From assembly GCA_900498245.1 (NCBI GenBank), contig LS998015.1, forward strand, positions 919,224 to 983,223: a stretch of DNA of 64,000 nucleotides. Direction: 5' to 3'. Below the pieces are notes generated by a model. That model did not search any database, was not told the DNA's origin, and saw nothing but the letters and a program-made list of their open reading frames with translations. Position numbers and translations under genes: made by a program. Below are positions 1 through 9,033 of this stretch, in pieces. The DNA comes from Candidatus Zixiibacteriota bacterium (GTDB taxonomy: Bacteria; Zixibacteria; MSB-5A5; GN15; PGXB01). Each line of letters opens with the position of its first letter. Within the stretch, counting starts at the first letter, position 1.

Positions 1-2
1 GC

Positions 3-350
3 GGGCACAAGACCGGATTTCATGAAAAAGAAGCCGAAGCCAATCTTTACTCGGCGCGGGCCAGGACCGCCGATGTCCAACGGCAAATTAAATCGGAAGT
101 GGAGCAGGCACTTGCCGCGGTCAATTCCAGCCGCGAAAAAATTCAAAATGCGGAACTTCAGGTAAGGCAGGCCCAGGACGCTCTGACACTGGCCCGGGCA
201 CGGTACGAAGCGGGCGTGATTACCAATCTGGACCTTCTCGATACCCAGACGACATTATCGCAGGCCAAGCTGGTTCATCTGCGGGCCGTATATAATTACA
301 CTGTCAGCCGGAATGCCCTTGACCGGGCCTCGGGAAAAAAAATCTGGTGA
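3..350 (+). CDS. TolC-family outer membrane efflux protein, C-terminal fragment
   Basis: The open frame runs in from before the window and ends at a TGA at 348-350, giving about 115 C-terminal residues. It is Ala/Gln/Arg-rich and helical, with the heptad-like pattern NAELQVRQAQDALTLARARY followed by YEAGVITNLDLLDTQTTLSQA. That pattern is typical of the last periplasmic helical hairpin of TolC/OprM-type channels (family knowledge). It sits 10 bp before an ABC ATPase and permease pair, so it is probably the outer-membrane exit duct of that exporter (inference). The start and the membrane fusion protein would lie to the left. Confidence 0.85.
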   Translation, partial: GHKTGFHEKEAEANLYSARARTADVQRQIKSEVEQALAAVNSSREKIQNAELQVRQAQDALTLARARYEAGVITNLDLLDTQTTLSQAKLVHLRAVYNYTVSRNALDRASGKKIW

Positions 351-360
351 TCGATTTGGT

Positions 361-1110
361 ATGAATAGTGATGTCATATTGAAAATAAGCGGTCTGACCA
401 AGGAGTATGGGACCCTGAAAGCAGTCGATCATATCTCTTTTTCCGTTCATTCCGGTCAGATTGTCGGCCTGCTCGGTCCCAACGGCGCCGGCAAATCGAC
501 CACCATCAATATGATTTTAGGTATCCTGCAGCCGACCGATGGCACGGTTGAAATATTCGGCCGGGATCTCTCCAAAAATCGCTCCGCGATCAGTCGGGAA
601 CTCAATTTTGCGGCCGTCTACGCCCATATGCCCCCCAACTTAACGGTTAAGCAGAATCTCCGCCTGTTCGGGCATCTGTACGGTGTCAAGAATGTGAATG
701 ACCGGATCGGCGAACTATTGCAGGAATTTGATCTGGAAAAATTCGCCTCGAGCAAAGCCGGGGTCTTATCTTCCGGCGAACTGAGCCGTCTCAGTCTGGC
801 CAAAGCGGTCATCAACAGGCCGAAACTGCTTCTTCTCGATGAGCCGACCGCATCGCTCGATCCCAGCATTGCCCTGAGCATCAGGGAGAAAATTAAGGAG
901 TATGTCGATAAAACCGGGACCGCCGTTCTCTGGACCTCGCATAATATGCGGGAAATCGAGGCGGTCTGCGATGAGGTGATGTTTCTGTCACACGGGCATA
1001 TTCTTCTTTCCGGGCATCCGCGAACGCTTCCCCTCGATCATGGCAAGAAGGATCTGGAAGAACTCTTTATTGCCGTGGCGCGGGAACCGCTTTCCCTGAG
1101 GGAAACCTGA
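361..1110 (+). CDS. ABC transporter ATP-binding protein
   Basis: This 249-residue protein is a complete ABC-2-type ATPase. It shows Walker A GPNGAGKST near residue 40, a degenerate signature loop LSSGELSR, Walker B LLLLDEP and the switch histidine in TSHN. The frame is open upstream to 313, but the ATG at 361 begins a normal ATPase N-terminus (MNSDVILKISGLTKEYG) and leaves a 10-bp gap after the efflux gene. It powers the permease that starts 1 bp after its stop. The substrate cannot be told from sequence; drug, lipid or polysaccharide export are all possible. Confidence 0.9.
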   Translation: MNSDVILKISGLTKEYGTLKAVDHISFSVHSGQIVGLLGPNGAGKSTTINMILGILQPTDGTVEIFGRDLSKNRSAISRELNFAAVYAHMPPNLTVKQNLRLFGHLYGVKNVNDRIGELLQEFDLEKFASSKAGVLSSGELSRLSLAKAVINRPKLLLLDEPTASLDPSIALSIREKIKEYVDKTGTAVLWTSHNMREIEAVCDEVMFLSHGHILLSGHPRTLPLDHGKKDLEELFIAVAREPLSLRET

Positions 1111-1111
1111 G

Positions 1112-1921
1112 ATGATATTTTCACGAGTCTACGCCGTATTCCTGCGGCAATTATACTTGATCCGCAACAATCCGACCCGTCTGGCCAGCATCTTCCTGTG
1201 GCTCCTGGTCAATATTATAATGTGGGGCTTCATAAGCAAATATCTCGGTTCGTTCGGCAAAGCGACTTTCAATTTCGTGACCGTCATTCTGGGCGCGATT
1301 ATACTCTGGGAATTCGTGACCCGCATCCAGCAGGGGATGATGACCAGTTTTCTGGAGGATATCTGGACCCAGAATTTTGTCAACTTCTTTGCCTCACCGT
1401 TAAAAATAATCGAATACTTGAGCGGGCTGGTGCTGAACAGCATCACCACCGGCCTTCTGGGATTTTTCATGGTGACAATAATTGCGGGAATCGCCTTTGG
1501 CTATAATATTTTCAAAATCGGTCTGCTTCTTATCCCCGCCATGGCAATTTTATTTGTTTTTGGAATTTCGATGGGGATTGTCGTTTCGGGATTGATCTTC
1601 CGTCTCGGCCCGACCGCTGAATGGCTCGGCTGGCCGATTCCGATGGTGCTGTCGCTTTTTTCCGGTGTTTTTTACCCGGTCGCGACCCTGCCGCCTGCTC
1701 TGAGAATAGTCGCCGATATCGTTCCGGCCTCTTATGTTTTCGAAACTGTCCGGGCGGTTTTGTCAAATTCTTCCACGGGAACGGAAATCGCGTCAAATTT
1801 ACTGATTGGTGCTGCCCTCGTGCTGGTATATCTGGCGGTGGCTTATATCTTATTTATCAGAGTTTACGCCCGCAATCTGAAAAACGGGGCGATCGCCCAG
1901 TTCAGCGCCGAATCTTTCTGA
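1112..1921 (+). CDS. ABC-2 type permease
   Basis: The 269-residue inner-membrane protein has about six hydrophobic segments. It carries the ABC-2 signature region around 190-205 (GPTAEWLGWPIPMVLSLFSG followed by FYPVATLPPALR), which is characteristic of the NodJ/DrrB-like ABC-2 family. Its ATG is 1 bp after the ATPase stop, so the two are surely cotranscribed. Together with the preceding TolC-like gene it forms an envelope-spanning efflux unit; the substrate is unknown. Confidence 0.9.
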   Translation: MIFSRVYAVFLRQLYLIRNNPTRLASIFLWLLVNIIMWGFISKYLGSFGKATFNFVTVILGAIILWEFVTRIQQGMMTSFLEDIWTQNFVNFFASPLKIIEYLSGLVLNSITTGLLGFFMVTIIAGIAFGYNIFKIGLLLIPAMAILFVFGISMGIVVSGLIFRLGPTAEWLGWPIPMVLSLFSGVFYPVATLPPALRIVADIVPASYVFETVRAVLSNSSTGTEIASNLLIGAALVLVYLAVAYILFIRVYARNLKNGAIAQFSAESF

Positions 1922-2152
1922 GTTTTCTTGTCCCACAGCAGCCCGAAATGTCCACGGAAAACCGAATAATCCAAAAAAGAGATTTCGCCACGTTTATTTG
2001 TGATTGACGGAGCAATTTCATTTGATAACGGCAAGGTCTGAATTGCTCGGGGAATCACCAGGAATACCTAACTTTAGCATGTGATACCCAAAAATTTTTA
2101 GTCGAATCCTCCTGTTATCCGGGACCTCTTACGCGCGGGAGCCGCTTTGCTT

Positions 2153-2356
2153 TCAGGATTTTATCAGAAAAGGGATAATACAGAGAATCAGACTTATCGC
2201 CACAGTCAAACCGGTTCCCAAAGGCAAGTACGGCATGACAAAAAGACCGATACCGGCCACCATCGGAATCCAACGCCGCTGTTTCTTGCCGTAAATGAAA
2301 TACCCGGCGCCGACCGAGCCGATCACCAATCCCATAAACAATGTTGTGCCACTCAT
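2153..2356 (-). CDS. small two-helix membrane protein
   Basis: A 67-residue protein with two clear transmembrane segments (LFMGLVIGSVGAGYFIYG and a longer one ending LILCIIPFLI) joined by a KKQRRW basic turn, which predicts a cytoplasmic loop. The composition is that of a real membrane protein rather than a chance frame, and the opposite frame is low-complexity. Amidase-type function cannot be assigned. It stands alone, convergent with the exporter and divergent from the RidA gene. Confidence 0.65.
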   Translation of the reverse strand: MSGTTLFMGLVIGSVGAGYFIYGKKQRRWIPMVAGIGLFVMPYLPLGTGLTVAISLILCIIPFLIKS

Positions 2357-2438
2357 AATATCTCTATAATATAAAACTGCTCAAGACTGATTTATAGACT
2401 TTATTCGAGACCAAACGTAATATTATTGGAGAAAATAA

Positions 2439-2828
2439 ATGTCGCAGAGAATAAATATCGGTTCCGGGACGGAATGGGAAAAAACGGTCGGTTACAGCCG
2501 GGTGGTGCGGGTCGGAAATGTTATCGAGGTTTCAGGAACGGTGGCGGTCGAAAACGGGGACGTGGTCGCCCAGGATAATCCCTATGAACAAACCCGCTTC
2601 ATCCTGGCCAAAATCGCCGATTATCTGAAGCAGGCCGGTGGCACCGCCGCCAACATCGTCCGTACCCGGATTTATGTCACCAATATCCTGGATTGGGAAG
2701 AGGTCGGCAGGGCCCACGGTGAATTCTTTGGGGACATCAGGCCGGTGACGTCGATGGTGGAAGTTCGGGCTCTGATCGAACCGGAATATTTGGTCGAAAT
2801 CGAAGCCACCGCTATTATCGCCGAATAA
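2439..2828 (+). CDS. RidA/YjgF family reactive enamine/imine deaminase
   Basis: The 129-residue product matches the RidA family in size and pattern: GTVAVENGD, the central YEQTRFILAKIADYLKQAGG helix, and the conserved region NIVRTRIYVTNILDWEEVGR with the active-site Arg in the RTRIYVT strand. It ends with the VEIEATAIIAE strand seen across the family. RidA proteins hydrolyse reactive enamine/imine intermediates formed by PLP enzymes, as cytosolic homotrimers. The ATG is preceded by a GGAGA ribosome site. The gene is monocistronic. Confidence 0.9.
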   Translation: MSQRINIGSGTEWEKTVGYSRVVRVGNVIEVSGTVAVENGDVVAQDNPYEQTRFILAKIADYLKQAGGTAANIVRTRIYVTNILDWEEVGRAHGEFFGDIRPVTSMVEVRALIEPEYLVEIEATAIIAE

Positions 2829-2870
2829 GTCCGGAAACGGCCCCCCGGATATTAGCTACTCAGAATGATT

Positions 2871-4127
2871 TCATCCGCCTTTCTGCATGAACTGCAGAAA
2901 TGACGACCGCAGAGTTTCGGACATCAGGCTCTTCTTGATTGGCGGTAATCGAAGAAATCCGCCGACCATTCCCCGCATGAATTTATGAGTCAGCCGCTGC
3001 GTGTCGGCGAACATCAGGTTCTGCAGGGTGCCCCGCTCCAGCGACTGCAGGATGATTCTCTCAAAGGTCGTTTCCGGATGCAGGACCCGTTCTTTTCTTT
3101 TGACCAGTGTCATCGAACCGGTAGCGCATTTCAATCCGCAAACCCCACAACCGATACAGAATTTTTCATCGACTTCCGGACCGCCCTCGGTTTTCATTTT
3201 GATGGCGTTTATCGGGCAGGCCGATGCGCAATCGCCGCATTCCGAGCAGTTTTCCGAAGTATGATGGGCGATAAAGGTCGAGGTGACAACGGCGTTGGGA
3301 TAGCCGAATCGGCTTATCCCCAGAAGGACATTACAGCAACAGCCGCAGCAGAAGCAAATGAAAGAAATATCCTTTTTGATATTGTCGGCGCACATAACCA
3401 GTCCCATTTCGCGGCACCGGTCGAGATTTTCCTTCATTTCGCTCTTGGAAACCGCCTTGCCGAAACCGTGCTGCACCATATAGTCGCTGCTCTCGCCGAA
3501 AGTCGAACAGGTGTCCAGGGGAATACTGCAGGTCTTTTTGCCGACATGCAGTTTCTCATGACGGCAGGAGCAAATCCCGATCGAGAATTTATTCGCTGAC
3601 TCGACAATGGATGAGGCTTTTTCATAATCGAGTATTTCCACATATTCCGCTTGGTCGATGGCCTCTTCATAGGGCAGAGCCCGCAGGGGGAAAACTCTTT
3701 TCCCGCCGGCCATATTGGCCCGATAGAAGGAATCATCGCCGTGGAGGTATTCGTTAAACAACCGGGCCCATTCTTTTAAATTAAGGTTATCGCCGGTCCG
3801 CATCATGGTAAATTCAAAAATTCCGATAACCAACGGTGAAAGAAGATAACGATATTCTCCGTTCATCCAGAGATCCATCACCAAGCCTTTAGCCGCCAGC
3901 CCCTCAAGTATTTTTTTCAGTTTCGCCGGCTCGAATCCGGTCGCCTTTAATATTTGCGGCAGAGTTGAAAGCCCATAGGGCATTTTCACGGCCACTTCCG
4001 CCTCGTCGGCGGAATACAACTCTTTAAGCACAGCATATAGCCGGTCGTTCCAGGGAGCGCGGGTCGGCATGTTGTCGATTTTCCGCCCCAGTTGCCGATA
4101 GATATCTTTGCCTGCCAGATGGCCCAT
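2871..4127 (-). CDS. winged-helix/ferredoxin Fe-S protein with extra Cys cluster
   Basis: This 418-residue cytosolic protein has three parts. Residues about 20-110 look like a winged-helix MarR/HTH-like fold (LPQILKATGFEPAKLKKILE). The middle has a Cys-rich module: CSCRHEKLHVGKKTC, DTCSTFG and the unusual run CFCCGCCC. Then come two 4Fe-4S ferredoxin motifs, CSECGDCASACPINA and CIGCGVCGLKCATGS. Similar proteins are annotated only as 4Fe-4S binding proteins in anaerobes and deltaproteobacteria. The substrate and the role of the middle Cys cluster are unknown. It is transcribed alone, divergent from the aldo/keto reductase. Confidence 0.8.
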   Translation of the reverse strand: MGHLAGKDIYRQLGRKIDNMPTRAPWNDRLYAVLKELYSADEAEVAVKMPYGLSTLPQILKATGFEPAKLKKILEGLAAKGLVMDLWMNGEYRYLLSPLVIGIFEFTMMRTGDNLNLKEWARLFNEYLHGDDSFYRANMAGGKRVFPLRALPYEEAIDQAEYVEILDYEKASSIVESANKFSIGICSCRHEKLHVGKKTCSIPLDTCSTFGESSDYMVQHGFGKAVSKSEMKENLDRCREMGLVMCADNIKKDISFICFCCGCCCNVLLGISRFGYPNAVVTSTFIAHHTSENCSECGDCASACPINAIKMKTEGGPEVDEKFCIGCGVCGLKCATGSMTLVKRKERVLHPETTFERIILQSLERGTLQNLMFADTQRLTHKFMRGMVGGFLRLPPIKKSLMSETLRSSFLQFMQKGG

Positions 4128-4355
4128 CTTATCACCTCCGATTTAAATAAATTCGGCCTTATTGAATCTAAGCGATGTCATGATAAGCTCGGATTGAATA
4201 ATATTTATTTAATCTATATCCCGGTCACGCCGTGGGCAAGCGCTTTTTATATGACAATCCGGCCTTCTTCAGCGGGCATTTTTGTCTGTCCTTAACCTGG
4301 AGGAAGTGGTATATTTGAAAAAATATTCAGATCTCGATATTGCAGGAAAGGGTGT

Positions 4356-5603
4356 ATGAAATTTCCGGAAAGCGAACTCTCCCGAAGAAAATTTCTGGGC
4401 GCCGCGTCCGGCCTGGTCGCGGCCGGGCTGACCGCCATGCCGGCGGCTAATCTGCTCGCCCAGACTGAAAATAAAGATAGCAGTAAGGCATCGGCTTCCA
4501 CCGAGCTGAAGCCGGTCATTTACAGGACCCTCGGAAGAACCGGCATCAAAATGCCAGTTATCGGCATGGGCGTGATGAACGCCGATGTTCCCGAAGTTCT
4601 GGCGGCGTCATACGAAGAAGGGGTTCGCTTTTTCGATACCGCCGCGCTCTACCAATACGGCAGGAATGAGCAGATGGTCGGGAACGTCATTAAGAAACTC
4701 GGCGTGCGTGATAAAGTGACAATTGCAACCAAGGTCTATGGACAGCGGAAAAAAGGAGATATTCCGGCATCGGAAACCAAAGCCGCCATAATAAAAGAAG
4801 CCGAAGAGAGTCTGAAGCGTCTGCAAATGGATTATGTCGACATACTTTACATTCATTCGGTGTCGGATCCGGCCGAGATGCAGAACCCGGCGATTGCCGA
4901 GGCGATGAACCAGTTGAAAGAGCAGAAAAAAATCGGTTTTGCCGGTGTGACCTGCCATTCCGGCATGACCGCGGTCCTGAATCAGGCGGCCAAAGGGGGA
5001 TTCTGCGATGTCGTTCTGGCCGTGATTAATTTTGCACTCTCACCGGAAACACGATTATTCGACGCCATCAAGAATGCCGCTTCTGCCGGGGTGGGGGTGA
5101 TCGCCATGAAGACCTTTTACGGGAGCCCGGAAAGTCTCTCGGTCGATAACGCCGAATGGCTGAAAAATTATTCCGGCGCCACGATTGCGGCCGCGTCGCT
5201 CAAATGGGTGCTGAAAAATGAAAATATCACCGCTGCCATCCCCGGGTACACCAATTTCGAGCATATGAAACAGGATTTTGCCGTGGCCCGAAATCTCGAA
5301 TTTACACTGGAGGAAGCGAAATTCCTCGACGAGCGGGGCCTCAAACTCGGGTTCGATTTCTGCCGTCAATGTCGCTCCTGCCTGGCCGCCTGCCCCCGCG
5401 ATGTCGATATCCCGGCCCTCATGCGGACCCATATGTATGCGATGCAGTATCGTAACCCGGTTCACGCTAAAATAACGTTCGACGGGATTCCCGAAAATCG
5501 CTCCCTCAAAAATTGCCGTTCCTGCGATTCCTGTTCGGTGCAATGCGCCCATGACGTGAATATCGAAAGACGGATAGAAGATTTAAAACTGATTTACGCT
5601 TGA
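4356..5603 (+). CDS. Tat-exported aldo/keto reductase with C-terminal Fe-S domain
   Basis: A 415-residue protein beginning with a twin-arginine signal (SRRKFLGAASGLVAAGLTAM). The middle is an aldo/keto reductase TIM barrel: GRTGIKMPVIGMGVMN, FDTAALY with the catalytic Tyr, and MDYVDILYIHS. Near 350-410 are Cys groups CRQCRSCLAACPRD and CRSCDSCSVQC, forming a ferredoxin-like tail. This Fe-S-tailed AKR architecture is known in FCB bacteria and anaerobes. A Tat signal implies that cofactors are loaded before export to the periplasm. A GGAAAGGGTG ribosome site precedes the ATG. Physiological substrate unknown. Confidence 0.9.
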   Translation: MKFPESELSRRKFLGAASGLVAAGLTAMPAANLLAQTENKDSSKASASTELKPVIYRTLGRTGIKMPVIGMGVMNADVPEVLAASYEEGVRFFDTAALYQYGRNEQMVGNVIKKLGVRDKVTIATKVYGQRKKGDIPASETKAAIIKEAEESLKRLQMDYVDILYIHSVSDPAEMQNPAIAEAMNQLKEQKKIGFAGVTCHSGMTAVLNQAAKGGFCDVVLAVINFALSPETRLFDAIKNAASAGVGVIAMKTFYGSPESLSVDNAEWLKNYSGATIAAASLKWVLKNENITAAIPGYTNFEHMKQDFAVARNLEFTLEEAKFLDERGLKLGFDFCRQCRSCLAACPRDVDIPALMRTHMYAMQYRNPVHAKITFDGIPENRSLKNCRSCDSCSVQCAHDVNIERRIEDLKLIYA

Positions 5604-5623
5604 CAGGGCGGAATAGAAAAAAC

Positions 5624-6379
5624 ATGAAATCCTGGGAGAGGGCTTTAAGGAAATTTTTGGATGAATGGGAAGGGCGGCCGGAAGTTATCGGGGCTCTGGT
5701 CACAGGCAGTTTTGCGGCCGGAACAGCCACGAAATATTCCGACATCGACATTCACATCGTGCTTTCCGACAAGGTCACATGGCGGGAAAGGGGAAACAGG
5801 GTTGTCGATGGTTATCTAATAGAATACTTCGCCAATCCGGTTCGTCAAATAATGAAATATTTTGAGAATGATTTCAGAATCGGACGGCATACCGATGCCC
5901 GGATGTTCGTCATCGGCAAAATTATCTTCGATAAAACCGGAGCGGTTGCCAGATTGCGGGAGTGCGCCCGGCGCGATCTGAAACGTCCCTTTGCGAAACC
6001 GGCAAAGACTTGGGTGGAAACCGCCAAATATGAACTCTGGGATGGGCTCGATAATCTGAAAGAATTGGGCCATTCTCGATCCCGCAATTTCTCCCTGATG
6101 TATAACTGGCAGATGATGCGGACGGTGGCCCTCTATGCCCGCTTTTTAAGAATTGAGATGCCGCCCGCCGCGAGGTTACTTAAGTACTTCAGCGATCGTA
6201 AATTTCGAGAGAAATATGAAATGACTATTTTCCCCGATCGGAAATTTATTAGTCTGGCGAAACGATGCCTTGAAAGTCCCGCTTTCCCCGGAATCGAGAA
6301 ATTGACCGGTCACGTTCTTCAAAAAATGGGCGGTTTTGAAATCAACGGCTGGAAATTGAAAACCCCGCTGGATATTTGA
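5624..6379 (+). CDS. nucleotidyltransferase-fold protein
   Basis: A 251-residue protein with the minimal nucleotidyltransferase motif GALVTGSFAAGTATKYSDIDIHIVL, which supplies the GS...DxD metal-binding aspartates near residues 29-45. The rest is alpha-helical and resembles aminoglycoside-adenylyltransferase-like or streptomycin-type enzymes, with no close match recognised. The frame is open to a TTG at 5600 that overlaps the preceding stop; the ATG at 5624 gives a normal start. It may be coupled to the upstream reductase gene. Substrate not predictable. Confidence 0.75.
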   Translation: MKSWERALRKFLDEWEGRPEVIGALVTGSFAAGTATKYSDIDIHIVLSDKVTWRERGNRVVDGYLIEYFANPVRQIMKYFENDFRIGRHTDARMFVIGKIIFDKTGAVARLRECARRDLKRPFAKPAKTWVETAKYELWDGLDNLKELGHSRSRNFSLMYNWQMMRTVALYARFLRIEMPPAARLLKYFSDRKFREKYEMTIFPDRKFISLAKRCLESPAFPGIEKLTGHVLQKMGGFEINGWKLKTPLDI

Positions 6380-6483
6380 TAAAACGAAGAGATTTCCGGT
6401 CGCTTTAATTGACACCGTCTTTCATTGAGGATATATTTAATCCAGAATATTTTTTGCAAACTTACACCCGCGAAGGAGTCGGC

Positions 6484-7899
6484 ATGAGATTTTTTCTGCT
6501 CCTCAAAATTGCCCTGACATTATCATTATTCGGCTTGGTGGCGGTATCGTCAATTTCGGCCGCAGAGGGCGCCCTGACCCCTGAGATGGTCGACCAGTAC
6601 CGCGCTAACCTTCAACTCGACGGCCGGGCCCGGGCCATCTACAATGCGGTCAGCGGCAATGATATCAACAATCTGGCGCTGAACCGCGATCTGCTCCGCC
6701 AGCAGAACGACCTTTTCAGCCATAAAATCAAGACCAAAGGGATAACCAACCAGAAAAGCAGCGGTCGCTGCTGGCTGTTCGCCGGTCTCAATATCATGCG
6801 CCCGGTGGTCATCGACAAATACAAACTGGCCAATTTCGAATTCTCCGAGAGTTATCTCTCGTTCTGGGACAAAATGGAAAAGTCGAACTGCTTCCTCGAG
6901 GATATCATCGCCATGCGCGATAGGGATCCGCTCGACCGGGAAATGGAAATGACCCTCTCCGACCCGATCGGCGACGGCGGCTGGTGGAATTATGTGGTCG
7001 CTCTTATCGAGAAATACGGTGCTGTCCCCAAGGATGTCATGCCGGAAAGTTTCAACTCGGAAAATACCGGCGGTATGAACAGTCTCCTCAGCCGCAAACT
7101 CCGCGCCGACACCGTCCGTCTCCGGGAGATGGCCAAAGACAGCGCTTCGGTCGAGGATCTTCGTGCCGAAAAAGTAAAAATGCTCTCGGAAATTTATAAA
7201 ATGCTGGTCCTCAATTTTGGCGAGCCGCCCCGCGAATTCACCTGGCGCTTCGAGGGCAAAGATTCCACGCTGAGCGCTTCGAAAGTCTATACCCCGCAGA
7301 CTTTCTACCGGGATTTTGTCGGCGTCGATCTGAACCAATATGTGAATCTGTTCAATTACCCGGCGCAGGATTTCGGCAAGCATTACCAGGTGCAGGGGGC
7401 GCGGAATATGTATGACGCGCACTTCATGGATTTTGTCAATGTCGAAAGTTCGGTCCTGATGGATGTCGCCATGAAATCGATTCTCGATGACGAACCGGTC
7501 TGGTTTTCGTGCGATGTCGGCAAAGATCAGTACGGCGCCAAGGGGCTTATGGCCACCAATATTTATGATTATGGCTCCGTCTACGGAACCGATTTCGGCA
7601 TGTCCAAGGCCGACAAAATCATGTATCGTGATATCACCGCCAATCATGCCATGGCGCTGGTGGGGGTCGATGTCAAAGATAATCGTCCGGTCAAATGGCT
7701 GGTGGAAAATTCCTGGGGTAGCGACAAAGGGAACAGCGGCTACTGGACCATGACCGGAAACTGGTTCGACAACTACGTCTTCAACGTTATCGTCAAGAAG
7801 AAATATCTTCCCAAAGAAATCCTGCCGGTATTCGATCAGACGGCTATCACATTACCGCCGTGGGATCCGATGATGCAGATAATCCGGCACACGGAATAA
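6484..7899 (+). CDS. secreted C1B cysteine aminopeptidase (bleomycin hydrolase-like)
   Basis: The 471-residue protein starts at the ATG at 6484, which has a GAAGGAG ribosome site 5 bp upstream, and opens with a signal peptide ending about SISAAEG. The papain-type C1B triad is visible: Gln90 and Cys96 in TNQKSSGRCWLFAG, His388 in TANHAMALVG, and Asn409 in VENSWG. Bleomycin hydrolase/PepC enzymes are usually cytosolic hexamers; this one appears exported, as some Bacteroidetes homologues are. It would trim peptides in the periplasm or outside. Confidence 0.92.
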   Translation: MRFFLLLKIALTLSLFGLVAVSSISAAEGALTPEMVDQYRANLQLDGRARAIYNAVSGNDINNLALNRDLLRQQNDLFSHKIKTKGITNQKSSGRCWLFAGLNIMRPVVIDKYKLANFEFSESYLSFWDKMEKSNCFLEDIIAMRDRDPLDREMEMTLSDPIGDGGWWNYVVALIEKYGAVPKDVMPESFNSENTGGMNSLLSRKLRADTVRLREMAKDSASVEDLRAEKVKMLSEIYKMLVLNFGEPPREFTWRFEGKDSTLSASKVYTPQTFYRDFVGVDLNQYVNLFNYPAQDFGKHYQVQGARNMYDAHFMDFVNVESSVLMDVAMKSILDDEPVWFSCDVGKDQYGAKGLMATNIYDYGSVYGTDFGMSKADKIMYRDITANHAMALVGVDVKDNRPVKWLVENSWGSDKGNSGYWTMTGNWFDNYVFNVIVKKKYLPKEILPVFDQTAITLPPWDPMMQIIRHTE

Positions 7900-7939
7900 A
7901 CCACAATCCCTTGTTCTATAATTACTTGCAGGGTGTTAT

Positions 7940-7967
7940 GGCCCGGCGCTCCGCCGGGCCGTTTATC
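7940..7967 (+). terminator. Rho-independent-like hairpin after the C1B protease
   Basis: GGCCCGGCG and CGCCGGGCC form a perfect 9-bp stem around a CTC loop, followed by the U-poor tract GTTTATCATT. The stem is strong but the T-run is short, so termination is probable rather than certain. Confidence 0.6.
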
Positions 7968-8024
7968 ATTGACAAATGACTGGAACATCCCTATCCTTAA
8001 ATCGTATCAATCGGGAAAGTATTT

Positions 8025-8408
8025 ATGAACTGTCTTAACTGCAAAGAGCCGATGGTGGTTCTGGAGTTGAACCAGGTCGAAATTGATTACTGTCTCGAAT
8101 GCGGCGGTATCTGGCTCGACGGCGGGGAACTGGAAATTTTGATCGAGGACCCTGCGGAAGTCAAAAAGATGCTGGCCGATTTTGCTTCGGGACGGGAGAG
8201 CGCCTCCGGAAAACGAAAGTGCCCGGTTTGCCGCAAGAAGATGGAAATGATAACGATCGGCGACAAAAACAAGGTGCAGATTGACCGCTGTGTCCGCCAC
8301 CACGGCATCTGGTTCGACAAAAATGAACTCGATGAAGTCATTGAAATTTTCGACCAAAATAAAAACAGCAGGGTGCACAAACTGTTGAAAGAGATGTTTA
8401 ACAAATGA
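8025..8408 (+). CDS. TFIIB-type zinc-ribbon protein
   Basis: A 127-residue protein with two copies of a short zinc ribbon: MNCLNCKEPM followed by YCLECGGIWLDGGEL, and KCPVCRKKM followed by DRCVRHHGIWFDKNEL. This is the zf-TFIIB (COG3809) family, whose function is not established. It lies 26 bp before lemA and the M48 protease gene, which itself carries zinc ribbons, suggesting a common operon. Confidence 0.8.
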   Translation: MNCLNCKEPMVVLELNQVEIDYCLECGGIWLDGGELEILIEDPAEVKKMLADFASGRESASGKRKCPVCRKKMEMITIGDKNKVQIDRCVRHHGIWFDKNELDEVIEIFDQNKNSRVHKLLKEMFNK

Positions 8409-8434
8409 AGCATACGGAGGAAGGAAGGTAAGAA

Positions 8435-8992
8435 ATGGTTACATTGCTTGTCGTTCTTGCCATAGTACTTATCATCATTTTCTATATGGTCGGGATGTTT
8501 AACTCCCTGGTCAGGTTGCGCAATCAGGTGAAAAACGCCTGGGCGCAGATTGATGTCCAGTTGAAGCGGCGGCACGATTTGATCCCCAACCTGGTGGAGA
8601 CCGCCAAGGGGTATGTCAAGCATGAGCGGGGGACACTCGAAGCGATTACCGAGGCCAGGAGCCGCGCCATGGGGGCCGGGTCGGTCGGCGACAAAGCCAA
8701 AGCCGAAGGGGCTCTGACCGACGCCATCAGCAAATTTTTCGTCGTGGTCGAAAATTACCCCGACCTGAAGGCCAATCAGAATTTCCTGGCGCTTCAGGAA
8801 GAACTGACCTCCACCGAAAACAAAATTGCCTTCTCCCGCCAGGCCTACAACGACCAGGTGTTGAACTACAACAACAGGATCCAAATGTTTCCGACCAATA
8901 TCATGGCCGGGATGTTCGGATTTCAGCAGTCGGAATTTTTCGAAGTCGAAGACAAAGCCGAACGCCAGGTCCCCAAGGTCGACTTTTCCTGA
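8435..8992 (+). CDS. lemA: LemA family protein
   Basis: A 185-residue protein with one N-terminal transmembrane helix followed by the LemA helical bundle: NQVKNAWAQIDVQLKRRHDL, IPNLVETAKGYVKHE and the C-terminal AYNDQVLNYNNRIQMFPTN region. LemA proteins face the periplasm or outside and are frequently encoded beside HtpX-like M48 peptidases, as here. A strong GGAGGAAGGAAGG ribosome site precedes the ATG. Its molecular role is unclear. Confidence 0.93.
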   Translation: MVTLLVVLAIVLIIIFYMVGMFNSLVRLRNQVKNAWAQIDVQLKRRHDLIPNLVETAKGYVKHERGTLEAITEARSRAMGAGSVGDKAKAEGALTDAISKFFVVVENYPDLKANQNFLALQEELTSTENKIAFSRQAYNDQVLNYNNRIQMFPTNIMAGMFGFQQSEFFEVEDKAERQVPKVDFS

Positions 8993-9033
8993 AAGGTATA
9001 TGTCTACAGGGAAAGCGGGGTGAGTAACAAGTC

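Noticed and set aside
6550..7647. 365-codon minus-strand frame over the C1B protease
   Set aside because: It is a shadow of the intact protease gene; the product has repetitive His/Asp/Ile-rich low-complexity sequence and no recognisable fold.
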